A program made the position numbers and the translations under genes. Shown here piece after piece: positions 38,331 through 47,333 of a stretch of DNA of 64,000 nt. The notes below the pieces were generated by a model, which did no database searches, was not told where the DNA came from, and saw only the letters and a program-made list of their open reading frames with translations. The stretch is from Mumia xiangluensis (GTDB taxonomy: Bacteria > Actinomycetota > Actinomycetes > Propionibacteriales > Nocardioidaceae): NCBI RefSeq assembly GCF_010994095.1, contig NZ_WJYO01000005.1, positions 186,001 through 250,000 on the forward strand, read 5' to 3'. Within the stretch, counting starts at the first letter, position 1. Each line of letters starts with the position of its first letter.

Positions 38331-38362
38331 GCCGGGTCGGCCCCACGTGGGGCCGGCCCGGC
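38331..38362 (+). terminator. rpsB-tsf intergenic hairpin
   Basis: GCCGGGTCGGCCCCAC (38331-38346) pairs with GTGGGGCCGGCCCGGC (38347-38362) with only one G-T wobble and no unpaired loop beyond what the turn needs. A terminator or attenuator between rpsB and tsf is common in bacteria and adjusts the ratio of S2 to EF-Ts. Confidence 0.75.
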
Positions 38363-38417
38363 GGCTAGCACCAACGGCCGATCCACCGGCCACGGACGAA
38401 CGACGAGAGAGATACAG

Positions 38418-39242
38418 ATGGCAATCTCTGCAGCAGAGGTGAAGAAGCTCCGCGACGCGACCGGCGCGGGCATGATGGACGCCAAGAAGGCCCTCACCGA
38501 GGCCGACGGCGACTTCGACAAGGCCGTGGAGATCCTCCGGGTCCACGGCCAGGCCAAGGCCGACAAGCGTGGCGCCGAGCGTCAGGCCACCGCCGGCCTC
38601 GTCGCCGCGTCGGGCAACGCGATCGTCGAGCTGAACGCCGAGACCGACTTCGTCGCGAAGAACGAGCAGTTCGTCGCGATGGCCGAGGAGTTCGCAGCCC
38701 TCGCCGACCGGACCAACCCGGCCTCGGCCGAGGAGTTCGCCGCGACCGACGCTGGTGACGGCAAGACGGTCGCCGAGAAGATCTCGGCGCTCGCCGCGAT
38801 CATCGGCGAGAAGCTCGAGCTCGGCCGCGTCCAGGTCCTCGAGGGCAAGGGTCGTGTCGCGACCTACCTGCACCGTCGTGCGAGCGACCTTCCGCCGGCC
38901 GTCGGCGTCCTCATCGAGTTCGAGGGCGACGGCGAGGAGGAGATCGCACGCAGCGTGGCCATGCAGGTTGCCGCGATGCGCCCCCGCTACCTGACCCGCG
39001 ACGAGGTCCCGGCCGACGTCGTGGCCAAGGAGCGCGAGATCGCCGAGGCCGCTGCCCGCGAGGAGGGCAAGCCCGAGCAGGCGATCAGCAAGATCGTCGA
39101 GGGCAAGGTCAACGCGTTCTACAAGGACTTCGTCCTGCTCGACCAGCCCTCGGTCACCGAGCAGAAGAAGTCCGTGAAGCAGGTCCTCGACGAGGCCGGC
39201 CTCACGGTCACCCGCTTCGCTCACATCGAGATCGGCGGCTGA
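38418..39242 (+). CDS. tsf: Translation elongation factor Ts
   Basis: This 274-residue nucleotide-exchange factor acts on EF-Tu. Signatures are [19 protein letters not shown] near the N-terminus and the [10 protein letters not shown] core motif that inserts into EF-Tu; the C-terminal half carries the dimerisation domain. ATG 38418 is preceded by GAGAGA. The length fits the actinobacterial form. Confidence 0.97.
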   Translation: MAISAAEVKKLRDATGAGMMDAKKALTEADGDFDKAVEILRVHGQAKADKRGAERQATAGLVAASGNAIVELNAETDFVAKNEQFVAMAEEFAALADRTNPASAEEFAATDAGDGKTVAEKISALAAIIGEKLELGRVQVLEGKGRVATYLHRRASDLPPAVGVLIEFEGDGEEEIARSVAMQVAAMRPRYLTRDEVPADVVAKEREIAEAAAREEGKPEQAISKIVEGKVNAFYKDFVLLDQPSVTEQKKSVKQVLDEAGLTVTRFAHIEIGG

Positions 39243-39310
39243 CAGCCTCGGCTGTGAGGCCGCTCGACAGTGGGACTAGCCTGACGACGACGCGCGATAC
39301 GGAGGCCGGT

Positions 39311-40108
39311 GTGGTGGACCAGAACAAGACAGTCGACCCGCCGGCCTTCGCCGTGTTCAGGGCAAGCTCGGCGTCCGGGGCGGGATCGGAGCCGGCCGAA
39401 GAGCGTCGCCGTGTGCTCCTCAAGCTGTCCGGCGAGGCGTTCGGCGGCGGCAGCCTCGGCGTCGACCCGGACGTCGTCAACACGATCGCCCGGCAGATCG
39501 CCGAGGGCGTCGCCGCCGGCGTGGAGATCGCCATCGTCATCGGTGGCGGCAACTTCTTCCGCGGAGCCGAGCTCCAGCAGCGCGGCATGGACCGTGCACG
39601 CGCTGACTACATGGGGATGCTCGGCATCGTCATGAACTGCCTCGCTCTCCAGGACTTCCTGGAGAAGCAGGAGATCGACACCCGTGTGCAGACCGCCATC
39701 ACGATGGGGCAGGTCGCCGAGCCGTACATCCCGCGGCGCGCGATCCGCCACCTCGAGAAGGGGCGCGTCGTGATCTTCGGTGCAGGCGCAGGCATGCCGT
39801 ACTTCTCGACCGACACGGTCTCCGCGCAGCGCGCGCTGGAGGTCCGTGCGGACGAGGTCCTGATGGGCAAGAACGGGGTCGACGGCGTGTACACCGCCGA
39901 CCCGAACAAGGATTCAAGCGCCACCAAGATCGACTCCATCTCCTACGCCGAGGCCTTGCAGCGTGGGCTGCGCGTCGCCGACGCGACGGCGTTCGCGCTG
40001 CTGATGGAGAACAGGCTGCCGATGCGCGTCTTCGGGATCGAGGGAGAGGGCAACATCTCCTCGGTCCTGAGAGGTGAGAAGATCGGCACGCTGGTCTACG
40101 CAGACTGA
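39311..40108 (+). CDS. pyrH: UMP kinase
   Basis: This 265-residue amino-acid-kinase-fold enzyme phosphorylates UMP to UDP. Motifs include [46 protein letters not shown] and [16 protein letters not shown]. The N-terminus is extended by about 35 variable residues. GTG 39311 is chosen because GGAGG lies 5 nt upstream; GTG 39314 is equally possible. A TAGCCT -10 candidate at 39278-39283 may give pyrH its own transcript. Confidence 0.95.
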   Translation: MVDQNKTVDPPAFAVFRASSASGAGSEPAEERRRVLLKLSGEAFGGGSLGVDPDVVNTIARQIAEGVAAGVEIAIVIGGGNFFRGAELQQRGMDRARADYMGMLGIVMNCLALQDFLEKQEIDTRVQTAITMGQVAEPYIPRRAIRHLEKGRVVIFGAGAGMPYFSTDTVSAQRALEVRADEVLMGKNGVDGVYTADPNKDSSATKIDSISYAEALQRGLRVADATAFALLMENRLPMRVFGIEGEGNISSVLRGEKIGTLVYAD

Positions 40109-40141
40109 CCGACCAGAGACCGCAGACGAAGGAGCAGGCCA

Positions 40142-40699
40142 GTGATTGACGAGACCCTGCGCGACGCAGACTCCAAGATGGAGAAGGCCGTCGAGCACGC
40201 GCGCGAGGAGTTCGCCGCGATCCGCACCGGGCGCGCGCACCCCGCGATGTTCGCGAAGATCACGGCCGACTACTACGGCACGCCGACCCCGATCCAGCAG
40301 CTCGCCGGGTTCCAGATCCCCGAGCCGCGGGTCGTCATCGTGAGCCCGTACGACCTTGGTGCCAAGAGCGCCATCGAGAAGGCGATCCGCGACTCCGACC
40401 TCGGTGTCAACCCGACCGATGACGGCAAGGTCCTGCGTCTCGTCCTGCCGCAGCTCACCGAGGAGCGCCGCAAGGAGTACATCAAGCTCGCCAAGTCCAA
40501 GGCCGAGGAGGGCCGCGTCGCGGTCCGCAACATCCGTCGCACCGCGAAGCAGGCGATGGACAAGGCCGAGAAGGACGGCGAGGTCAGCAAGGACGACGTG
40601 ACCGGTGCCGAGAAGCGCCTCGACGGCCTCACCAAGAAGCACGTCGACCACATCGACGAGCTCGTCAAGAACAAGGAGCAGGAGCTGCTCGAGGTCTGA
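40142..40699 (+). CDS. frr: Ribosome recycling factor
   Basis: This 185-residue RRF dismantles post-termination ribosomes with EF-G. Conserved parts are REEFAAIRTGRAHPAMF, NPTDDGKVLRLVLPQLTEER, VAVRNIRRTAKQAMDK and HVDHIDELVKNKEQELLEV. GTG 40142 is preceded by AAGGAGCAGG. It is coupled to cdsA by TGATG. Confidence 0.97.
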   Translation: MIDETLRDADSKMEKAVEHAREEFAAIRTGRAHPAMFAKITADYYGTPTPIQQLAGFQIPEPRVVIVSPYDLGAKSAIEKAIRDSDLGVNPTDDGKVLRLVLPQLTEERRKEYIKLAKSKAEEGRVAVRNIRRTAKQAMDKAEKDGEVSKDDVTGAEKRLDGLTKKHVDHIDELVKNKEQELLEV

Positions 40700-41541
40700 T
40701 GAGCGCTCCTGATGTCCCCGCAGCGCCCCGGCAGCGCGGCGGTCGCAACCTTCCGGCCGCCATCGCCGTCGGAGTCGGCCTCGGCGCCGCCGTCGTCGTC
40801 TCGTTGTTCTTCGTCAAGGCCCTGTTCGTCGTGGTCGTCCTCGCGGCGGCCGGCGTCGCGATCTGGGAGCTGACCGGCGCACTCGCGAAGGCCGGCATCG
40901 CGATCCCGCTGCCGCCGCTGATGGCGGGTGGGTTGGCGACGCTCGCCACGGTCTACTTCGGTGGCACCGAGGCGATCGCGATCGGCACGGCTCTCACCGT
41001 GCTCGGCATCTTCGTCTACCGGATGCCCCGCGGCGCGGACGGCTTCGTACGCGATGCGTCTGCGGCGGTCTTCGTCTTCGCCTACGTTCCGGTGCTCGGC
41101 TCGTTCGTCGTGCTGATGGCGGCCGAGGGCGACGGCGCGAAGCGGATCGTCACGTTCATCGTGGTCACGATCGCCTCCGACATCTTCGGGTACGCCGCTG
41201 GCTACAAGCTGGGCAAGCACCCGATGGCGCCCACCATCAGTCCCAAGAAGTCGTGGGAGGGGTTCGGCGGATCGGTGGTCGGCTGCGTGCTCGCGGGCGT
41301 GCTGCTGGTGACCTTCCTGCTGGACGGCCGGTGGTGGGTTGGCGTCGTCCTCGGCCTGGTCGCGGTGGCGATGGCGACCCTGGGCGACCTGTCCGAGTCG
41401 ATGATCAAGCGCGACGTCGGCATCAAGGACATGAGCGACCTTCTGCCGGGCCACGGTGGCCTGATGGACCGACTCGACTCGCTGCTCGCGGTTGCCCCGG
41501 TCTGCTGGATCGTCCTGCACTTCCTCGTGCCGGTGTCCTGA
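40699..41541 (+). CDS. cdsA: Phosphatidate cytidylyltransferase
   Basis: This 280-residue integral membrane enzyme makes CDP-diacylglycerol from CTP and phosphatidic acid. About eight helices are present, with the family signature [19 protein letters not shown] followed by LMDRLDSL near the C-terminus (KD-PGHGG-DR-D). The start overlaps frr by one base. Confidence 0.95.
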   Translation: MSAPDVPAAPRQRGGRNLPAAIAVGVGLGAAVVVSLFFVKALFVVVVLAAAGVAIWELTGALAKAGIAIPLPPLMAGGLATLATVYFGGTEAIAIGTALTVLGIFVYRMPRGADGFVRDASAAVFVFAYVPVLGSFVVLMAAEGDGAKRIVTFIVVTIASDIFGYAAGYKLGKHPMAPTISPKKSWEGFGGSVVGCVLAGVLLVTFLLDGRWWVGVVLGLVAVAMATLGDLSESMIKRDVGIKDMSDLLPGHGGLMDRLDSLLAVAPVCWIVLHFLVPVS

Positions 41542-41590
41542 CGCGCACCGCGCGGCGGCGGTTGGCGTGGGATGGGAGGATGGTCCTGAC

Positions 41591-42721
41591 ATGTCGCACG
41601 TGAATCCGAACCCGCTCCCGCTCGTCTTCGAACAGCCCAAGGGGCGGGGCAAGCCGCCGCGCCACCTGGCCGACCTCGACCTCGCTGCCCGCAAGGAGGC
41701 GGTCGAGGCGATCGGCCTCCCCGGCTACCGTGCGAAGCAGCTCTCGACGCACTACTTCACGCGGCTGGTGTCCGACCCCGCGGAGATGACGGATCTGCCC
41801 GCAGGCATCCGCGACCAGCTCGTCGAGGGCCTGATGCCGCACCTGATCACGCCGGTCAAGACGCAGACGGCCGACCGGGGGACGACCCGCAAGACGCTGT
41901 GGAAGCTGTTCGACGGCGCGCTCGTCGAGTCGGTGCTCATGCGCTACCCGGACCGCGCGACGATCTGTGTCTCGAGCCAGGCCGGCTGTGGCATGGCGTG
42001 CCCGTTCTGCGCAACAGGGCAAGGCGGCCTGCAGCGCAACATGTCGACCGGCGAGATCATCGAGCAGGTCGTCGACGGGGCCCGGGCGATGGCGCGGGGC
42101 GAGATCCCCGGCGGACCCGGCCGGCTGTCGAACGTCGTCTTCATGGGCATGGGCGAGCCGATGGCCAACTACAACGCCGTCATCGGCGCCGTACGCCGGA
42201 TGGTCGACGACGGACCCGAGGGCCTCGGGATGTCCGCCCGCAACATCACGGTCAGCACGGTCGGCCTCGTCCCCCGGATCAAGCAGCTGACGGGCGAGGG
42301 CATCCCCGTCACGCTGGCTCTCTCGCTGCACGCTCCGGACGACGAGCTGCGCGACGACCTCGTGCCGATCAACACGCGGTTCAAGGTCGAGGAGGCTGTC
42401 GAGGCCGCATGGGAGTACGCCCGTACGACCAAGCGCCGCGTCTCCATCGAGTACGCGATGATCAAGGACATCAACGACCAGGCGTGGCGCGCCGACATGC
42501 TCGGTGACCTGCTCCGGTCGTACGGCGACTGGGGCTGGGTCCACGTGAACCTGATCCCGCTCAACCCGACGCCAGGCTCGATCTGGACCGCCTCGGACCC
42601 GGCGGACGAGCGCGAGTTCGTCCGGCGGCTCGAGGCCAAGGGCATCCCGACGACGGTGCGCGACACCCGTGGTCAGGAGATCGACGGCGCGTGCGGCCAG
42701 CTCGCGGCGGCCGATGCCTGA
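41591..42721 (+). CDS. rlmN: Dual-specificity rRNA/tRNA adenine C2-methyltransferase RlmN
   Basis: This 376-residue radical-SAM enzyme methylates A2503 of 23S rRNA and A37 of some tRNAs. The CxxxCxxC cluster is in [31 protein letters not shown] and [19 protein letters not shown] follow, and the resolving Cys is in GACGQLA near the end. ATG 41591 is used; an upstream in-frame GTG at 41567 cannot be excluded. It overlaps the HAD gene by 8 nt. In many actinobacteria dxr follows closely; here it is 14 kb away. Confidence 0.95.
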   Translation: MSHVNPNPLPLVFEQPKGRGKPPRHLADLDLAARKEAVEAIGLPGYRAKQLSTHYFTRLVSDPAEMTDLPAGIRDQLVEGLMPHLITPVKTQTADRGTTRKTLWKLFDGALVESVLMRYPDRATICVSSQAGCGMACPFCATGQGGLQRNMSTGEIIEQVVDGARAMARGEIPGGPGRLSNVVFMGMGEPMANYNAVIGAVRRMVDDGPEGLGMSARNITVSTVGLVPRIKQLTGEGIPVTLALSLHAPDDELRDDLVPINTRFKVEEAVEAAWEYARTTKRRVSIEYAMIKDINDQAWRADMLGDLLRSYGDWGWVHVNLIPLNPTPGSIWTASDPADEREFVRRLEAKGIPTTVRDTRGQEIDGACGQLAAADA

Positions 42722-43601
42722 ACTGCCCGTCGCAGCACCGGGTGCGGCACTGCTCGCCACCGATCTCGACGGGACGCTCCTGCGGACGGACGGCACCCTG
42801 TCCGCCCGGACCCGGGAGGCGATCGCGTCCGCCGAGGCGGCCGGCGTGCCGACGGTGTTCGTGACGGCTCGTCCGCCGCGCTGGCTCGACGACCTCGCCG
42901 ATGCCGTAGGCGACGCGACCGGGGGAGTGGCGCTCAGCGCGAACGGCGCCTTCGTGTACCACGTGGCCAGCCGCACGGTCACCGAGGTGGGGACGATGTC
43001 GCCCGATGTGCTGCTCGAGCTCGGCGAGGTGCTGCGGGCGGCGATCCCGGGCATCGCGTTCGCGGTCGAGCGGGCGGACGGGATGCGGCGCGAGGAGCGG
43101 TTCGCCTACGTCCGCGAGAGTCCCACGGCCGACGACCTCGACGACTGGGCCCAGATCGCGGGTCGACCCGCCGGCAAGCTGCTCGCGAAGCTCGACGGCC
43201 ACGACCCGGAGGTCTTCCACCAGCGCGTGGCCGCGGCGCTCGAGGGTCGCGCCGAGCTGGGCTTCTCGGGTGCGGTCGGGCTCGCGGAGATCACGGCGCG
43301 CGGCGTCACCAAGGCCTCGGGCCTCGCGCGGTGGTCGGCGCAGCACGGCTTCGCCCAGGAGGCGGTGTGGGCGGTCGGCGACATGCCGAACGACCTCCCG
43401 ATGCTGCGCTGGGCCGGCCGTTCGTTCGCGGTGGCCAACGCTCACACCGAGGTGCTGGCGAGCGTGCACGAGGTGGTGCCGACGAACGACGAGGACGGGG
43501 TGGCTGCCATCCTGGACCGGATCTGCCAGGAGCGCGGCGACCGACCTCTCGACGGACGTCCCCTCCGCTCACCTTCCTTCGACGGACAGGAGCATCCGTG
43601 A
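42714..43601 (+). CDS. HAD-superfamily (Cof-type) phosphatase
   Basis: This 295-residue protein has motif [14 protein letters not shown] (nucleophile Asp in DLDGT), motif II VTARPP, a Lys near GVTKASGLA and motif [17 protein letters not shown], the pattern of Cof-type HAD phosphatases with a cap domain between motifs II and III. Such enzymes dephosphorylate sugar phosphates or cofactor precursors with broad specificity. The start lies within the rlmN 3' end and the stop overlaps the crotonase gene. Confidence 0.9.
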   Translation: MPELPVAAPGAALLATDLDGTLLRTDGTLSARTREAIASAEAAGVPTVFVTARPPRWLDDLADAVGDATGGVALSANGAFVYHVASRTVTEVGTMSPDVLLELGEVLRAAIPGIAFAVERADGMRREERFAYVRESPTADDLDDWAQIAGRPAGKLLAKLDGHDPEVFHQRVAAALEGRAELGFSGAVGLAEITARGVTKASGLARWSAQHGFAQEAVWAVGDMPNDLPMLRWAGRSFAVANAHTEVLASVHEVVPTNDEDGVAAILDRICQERGDRPLDGRPLRSPSFDGQEHP

Positions 43602-44326
43602 TCGACGTGACCCGTGACGGCGACGTGACCACCGTGGAGCTGCGACGCCCGGAGCGTCGCAATGCTCTCGACCTCGACACCTGTACGGCGCTGCGCGAGG
43701 CGGTCGTCGCGGCGGGGTCCGACGGGACCCGCGCGCTGGTGGTGACGGGCGAGGGCACGAGCTTCTGTGCGGGAGCGGACCTGACCGGCGTGTACGGCGA
43801 CGCCTTCATCGAGGCGCTGTACGGGATGCTGCAGACCCTGACCGCGGCCGAGATCCCGATCATCGCCGCTGTCAACGGCCCTGCGATCGGCGCCGGCACC
43901 CAGCTGGCCCTCGCCTGCGACCTCCGCGTCGCTGCACCCACGGCTCGGTTCGGCGTCCCGACCGTCCGCAACGGCATGGCCGTTGACGCCTGGACCATCC
44001 GGACGCTCGCTGCCGTGGCCGGTGCCGGGACCGCGAAGGCCCTGATGCTCGGTGGCGACCTGATCGACGCCGACACCGCGTACGCCCGTGGGCTCGCCGA
44101 CCGGCTCGGCGACCGGGATGCGGCGGTCGCGTGGGCGCACGAGATCGCCACGTTCGCGCCGCTCACCCTGGCGTTCAACAAGCTCGTCCTCAACTCCGAC
44201 CCGTCCGACGCCGCCGCCGACGCCAGGATCGCGAAGGGCTTCGACGCGTGCTGGAGCAGCGACGACGTGCGCGAGGCCGCGACCGCACGCGCGGAGAAGC
44301 GTGCTCCGGTGTTCCGGGGGCGTTGA
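43598..44326 (+). CDS. Enoyl-CoA hydratase/isomerase (crotonase) family protein with altered catalytic residue
   Basis: This 242-residue crotonase-fold protein has the oxyanion-hole segments FCAGADLTG (about residues 57-65) and NGPAIGAGTQLALACDLR (93-110). Where hydratases carry the first catalytic Glu (PE-I/L-x-x-G) this protein has PTVRNG, with Thr122, so ordinary hydration is doubtful; it could act as an isomerase, thioesterase, decarboxylase or CoA-binding protein. GTG 43598 follows AGGAG and overlaps the HAD stop (GTGA). It is coupled to the next gene by TGATG. Confidence 0.88.
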   Translation: MIDVTRDGDVTTVELRRPERRNALDLDTCTALREAVVAAGSDGTRALVVTGEGTSFCAGADLTGVYGDAFIEALYGMLQTLTAAEIPIIAAVNGPAIGAGTQLALACDLRVAAPTARFGVPTVRNGMAVDAWTIRTLAAVAGAGTAKALMLGGDLIDADTAYARGLADRLGDRDAAVAWAHEIATFAPLTLAFNKLVLNSDPSDAAADARIAKGFDACWSSDDVREAATARAEKRAPVFRGR

Positions 44327-44730
44327 TGGCTCCGGTGCTGGTCTTCGACGGCGACTGCGCGTTCTGCTCGAGCGCGGCGCGATGGGCGCAGCGTTGGGCC
44401 CCGTCGCGTCGTGCCGACGTCGTGGCGTGGCAGCACGCCGATCTCGATGCGCTCGGTCTGACCGCGGACGAGTGCAGCGCCGTGCTCCGGTGGGTCGACG
44501 GTGATCGGCGCAGCGCCGGGCCGGCGGCGATCGCCGACTACCTCCGTACGGCTCGGACCCCGTGGCCGGTGGTCGGCGCCGTCCTCGGGACGCGGCTGGT
44601 GACCGCGGCGGCCTGGCCGGTGTACCGGTGGGTGGCCGCGCACCGCCACCAGCTCCCGGGCGGCACCCCGCAGTGCGCCATGCCCGCAGCTGCGGCCCCC
44701 GGCCGTCCCTCGAACGGAGCCGACCGATGA
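44326..44730 (+). CDS. DCC-family (DUF393) thiol-disulfide oxidoreductase-like protein
   Basis: This 134-residue protein begins VLVFDGDCAFCSSAARWAQR, the DxDCxxC signature of the DCC/DUF393 family, thought to have a thioredoxin-like fold. The C-terminal part is hydrophobic and Ala/Pro-rich. It is coupled at both ends (TGATG and ATGA) to neighbours of different function. A redox role is likely but unproven. Confidence 0.85.
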   Translation: MAPVLVFDGDCAFCSSAARWAQRWAPSRRADVVAWQHADLDALGLTADECSAVLRWVDGDRRSAGPAAIADYLRTARTPWPVVGAVLGTRLVTAAAWPVYRWVAAHRHQLPGGTPQCAMPAAAAPGRPSNGADR

Positions 44731-45452
44731 GCGGTCCGACCTGGTTCACCCGGCCCGGCGAGGACACACCCGGGCGGTTGAACCTCGCGTACGACGCCCT
44801 CGACCGCCAGGTCGTCGCCGGACGTGCCGACGAGCCGGCGCTCCGGGCCGCCGCGGACGACCTGTCGTACGCGGTGCTGCTCGAGCGGGTGGCGGCGTTC
44901 GGCGGGCTGCTGGGTGCGCTGGGCGTCCGGGTGGGCCACGCCGTCGCGGTGCCGGCAGCAGTCTCGGTGGAGACCGCCGTGGCCGTGCTCGCTGCCGCGC
45001 GGATCGGCGCCACGGTGTGGATCGGCGGTGAGGTCGCCGACGTCGTACGCCGCAGCGACGCGGGCCTGGTCGTTGCCGACGGCCCGCAGATGGCGGACGT
45101 GGTCGCCGCGCTCGAGACCCTCGACCCCGTACCGCCCCGCGCGGTCGTCGTCGTGCGGGCGGGGGAGTGGGCGATCGACGAGACTCGTGACGTCGCCTGG
45201 GAGCCGGCGCTCAAGGCCGGAGCGACCGATCCTGCAACCGTCGTACCCGTTGATGCCGGGGCCCCGCTCGTCACGACGCCCGCCGAGGACGCGTACGCCG
45301 TGCACACCCACGCGGAGCTGGCCGCCGATGCGGGCGCCGGTGTGCCCGACGGGCCGGTTGAGGTGCCGCTGGCCGCGACCTGGACGGCCGCGCTCGTCGG
45401 CGACCTCCTCACCGGCTTGCAGACCGGGCGCAGCGTCGTCCTGCGCGACTGA
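44727..45452 (+). CDS. Truncated acyl-CoA-synthetase-like (AMP-binding N-terminal) protein
   Basis: This 241-residue protein resembles the N-terminal third of acetyl/propionyl-CoA synthetases: LNLAYDALDRQVVAGRADEP is close to the NxxYNxLDRH segment of those enzymes, followed by LLGALGVRVGHAVAVPAAV. The ATP-binding loop (SGTTGxPK), the later adenylation motifs and the C-terminal domain are all absent. No stop or frameshift remnant of the rest is seen downstream, and coupling to the previous gene is intact, so it looks like a maintained short protein. It may be related to the TIGR03089 group of short AMP-binding-like proteins. Confidence 0.75.
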   Translation: MSGPTWFTRPGEDTPGRLNLAYDALDRQVVAGRADEPALRAAADDLSYAVLLERVAAFGGLLGALGVRVGHAVAVPAAVSVETAVAVLAAARIGATVWIGGEVADVVRRSDAGLVVADGPQMADVVAALETLDPVPPRAVVVVRAGEWAIDETRDVAWEPALKAGATDPATVVPVDAGAPLVTTPAEDAYAVHTHAELAADAGAGVPDGPVEVPLAATWTAALVGDLLTGLQTGRSVVLRD

Positions 45453-45458
45453 CGCGGG

Positions 45459-45929
45459 CTACACGCCCCAGGCGTAGGTCTGCTTGCGCAGCCGGAGGTA
45501 GACGAACGTCTCCGTCGTCGTCACCTCGGGGATCGAGCGGATCTTGCTGGTGATGAGCTCGAGCAGGTCGTCGTCGCTCTCGCAGACGATCTCCGCCAGC
45601 ATGTCGAAGCGGCCGGTCGTGATGACGAGGTAGTCGATCTCGGGGATCCCCGCGAGCTTCTCGGCGACCGCGACGATGTCGCCGTTGACGCTGATGCCGA
45701 TCATCGCCTGGCGGGCGAACCCGAGCTCGAGCGGATCGGTCACGGCGACGATCTGGATGACGCCGGCGTCCGTGAGCTTCTGGACGCGTTGGCGCACCGC
45801 AGCCTCGGACAGGCCGACCGTCTTGCCGATCGCCGCGTACGACCGACGGCCGTTGACCTGCAGCTCCGCGATGATGCTCCGCGACACGTCGTCGAGAGTG
45901 ACGCCGTTGGTGCCCTTGCGCTCGGTCAT
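45459..45929 (-). CDS. Lrp/AsnC-family transcriptional regulator
   Basis: This 156-residue regulator has an N-terminal winged HTH (about residues 12-60, RSIIAELQVNGRRSYAAIGK then LSEAAVRQRVQKL) and a C-terminal RAM ligand-binding domain (AEIVCESDDDLLELI). Lrp/AsnC proteins sense amino acids or related amines. It is divergent from the polyamine transporter genes. ATG 45929 is preceded by AGGATGAG. The natural inference is that it controls polyamine uptake and breakdown here. Confidence 0.9.
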   Translation of the reverse strand: MTERKGTNGVTLDDVSRSIIAELQVNGRRSYAAIGKTVGLSEAAVRQRVQKLTDAGVIQIVAVTDPLELGFARQAMIGISVNGDIVAVAEKLAGIPEIDYLVITTGRFDMLAEIVCESDDDLLELITSKIRSIPEVTTTETFVYLRLRKQTYAWGV

Positions 45930-45993
45930 GCGCTCATCCTGCCCGACCGGGGGTGCACCTGCCGAATGGATCCCCAAATGTCTCATCCGAAGC

Positions 45994-46063
45994 GGTTTCG
46001 TGCGCAGTTGCGGAGCGAAACCCTTTGAATTCGTTGCAGGGCCGTAAACATCCCACGGAATCC
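45994..46063. promoter_or_regulatory. Operator-like sites upstream of the polyamine transporter
   Basis: GGTTTCG (45994-46000) and CGAAACC (46016-46022) form a perfect 7-bp inverted repeat with a 15-nt spacer, of the kind bound by Lrp/AsnC dimers. Next to it, 46033-46063 contains GTTG-N-AGGGCCGTAA followed by ACGGAATCC. A similar string, GTTGAAGGCCGTAAC then ACGAAATCC, occurs at 51769-51796 upstream of the aminotransferase/dehydrogenase pair. Confidence 0.4.
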
Positions 46064-46172
46064 CTTGTCAGGGAGTAGTTTCGCGTGTGACGATCCCAGC
46101 CAGGTCTTGCGGCGCGCCGGTGCCGTGCGGCACCCCGGACGAAAAGAGGTCGGACACGGTGTTGAGGCAATC

Positions 46173-47333
46173 GTGGTGAGGCAGATGAGTCGCCGGACGC
46201 TGCTCCGAGGTGCGGGAGGAGCGGCCTTCCTCCTGGGCAGTGCCGCTGTGCTGCCGCTCTTCGGCACGCCCGACCGGCGACAGGATCCTGCGGCGTGCGC
46301 TGCGACGGACCGCAGCTCCGACGGTCGGCTGATCGTCTCCAACTGGCCCGAGTACATCGACCAGCCCGAGGACGGCTACGTCACGACGATGGCCGAGTTC
46401 GAGAAGGAGACCGGCATCACGGTCAGCTACACCGCTGACGTCAACGACAACAACGAGTTCTTCGCGAAGGTCGTGAACCAGCTCGGAGCATGCGAGCCGG
46501 TCAACCGTGACATGTTCATGCTCACCGACTGGGCCGCGGCGCGGATGATCCAGATGGGCTGGATCCAGCCGCTCGACCCGGCCAACGTCCCGAACCTCCA
46601 CAACAACCTGATCTCGTCGCTGCGTGACCTGTCGTGGGACCCGGAGCGCGGCTACTCCGCTCCGTGGCAGGCCGGCCTCACCGGCATCGCGTACAACAAG
46701 GCGAAGGTCAAGGAGGTCCGCTCGTTCGACGAGCTCCTGAACCGCTCCGACCTCAAGGGCCGCGTCACTCTGCTCACCGAGATGCGCGACACCATGGGCT
46801 TCATGCTCCTGAAGAACGGAGCCGACCCCGCCGACTTCACCGACGACCAGTGGGGTGTCGCGATGGACGACCTCCGCAAGTCCTCCGACGCGGGGCAGAT
46901 CCGCGCGTTCACCGGCAACGAGTACGTGCAGGACCTGGCGGCGGGCAACATCCTGGCCTGCGAGGCGTGGTCCGGCGACGTGCTGGCGGCAGGCGATCCG
47001 AACATCGAGTTCGTGGTCCCCGAGGAGGGGCTCATGATCTGGGCCGACAACATGCTGATCCCGAACCAGGCGGAGCACCACGCGAACGCCGAGAAGTGGA
47101 TCGACTACTACTTCCGGCCGGACGTCGCCGCGAAGCTCGCCGCGTACGTCAACTACATCTGCCCGGTCCAGGGGGCCCAGGCGGAGATGGAGAAGATCGA
47201 CCCCGAGCTCGCCGCGGACCCGCTGATCTTCCCCGACGACGAGACCCTCGCCAAGACCAACTCGTTCATGGCACTCGAGGAGTTCCAGATGCGTGAGTAC
47301 GAAGGAGATTTTGCCGATGTCACTGGTGGCTGA
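46173..47333 (+). CDS. Polyamine (PotD-type) ABC transporter substrate-binding protein
   Basis: This protein of about 386 residues has a twin-arginine-like signal (SRRTLLRGAGGAAFLLG), then a periplasmic-binding fold of the spermidine/putrescine type: LIVSNWPEYID, TGITVSYTADVNDNNEFFAKV, a Trp/Asp-rich binding cleft and PNQAEHHANAEKWIDYYF. GTG 46173 with GAGG 5 nt upstream is preferred; ATG 46185 is the alternative. It opens a four-gene transporter operon. Polyamine binding is a family inference; related proteins bind other organic cations. Confidence 0.9.
   Translation: MVRQMSRRTLLRGAGGAAFLLGSAAVLPLFGTPDRRQDPAACAATDRSSDGRLIVSNWPEYIDQPEDGYVTTMAEFEKETGITVSYTADVNDNNEFFAKVVNQLGACEPVNRDMFMLTDWAAARMIQMGWIQPLDPANVPNLHNNLISSLRDLSWDPERGYSAPWQAGLTGIAYNKAKVKEVRSFDELLNRSDLKGRVTLLTEMRDTMGFMLLKNGADPADFTDDQWGVAMDDLRKSSDAGQIRAFTGNEYVQDLAAGNILACEAWSGDVLAAGDPNIEFVVPEEGLMIWADNMLIPNQAEHHANAEKWIDYYFRPDVAAKLAAYVNYICPVQGAQAEMEKIDPELAADPLIFPDDETLAKTNSFMALEEFQMREYEGDFADVTGG

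Noticed and set aside
44727-45452. Pseudogene remnant of an acyl-CoA synthetase
   Set aside because: The start is coupled to the previous gene, the frame is clean to its stop, and no remnant of the missing domains follows before the convergent Lrp gene 6 bp away.
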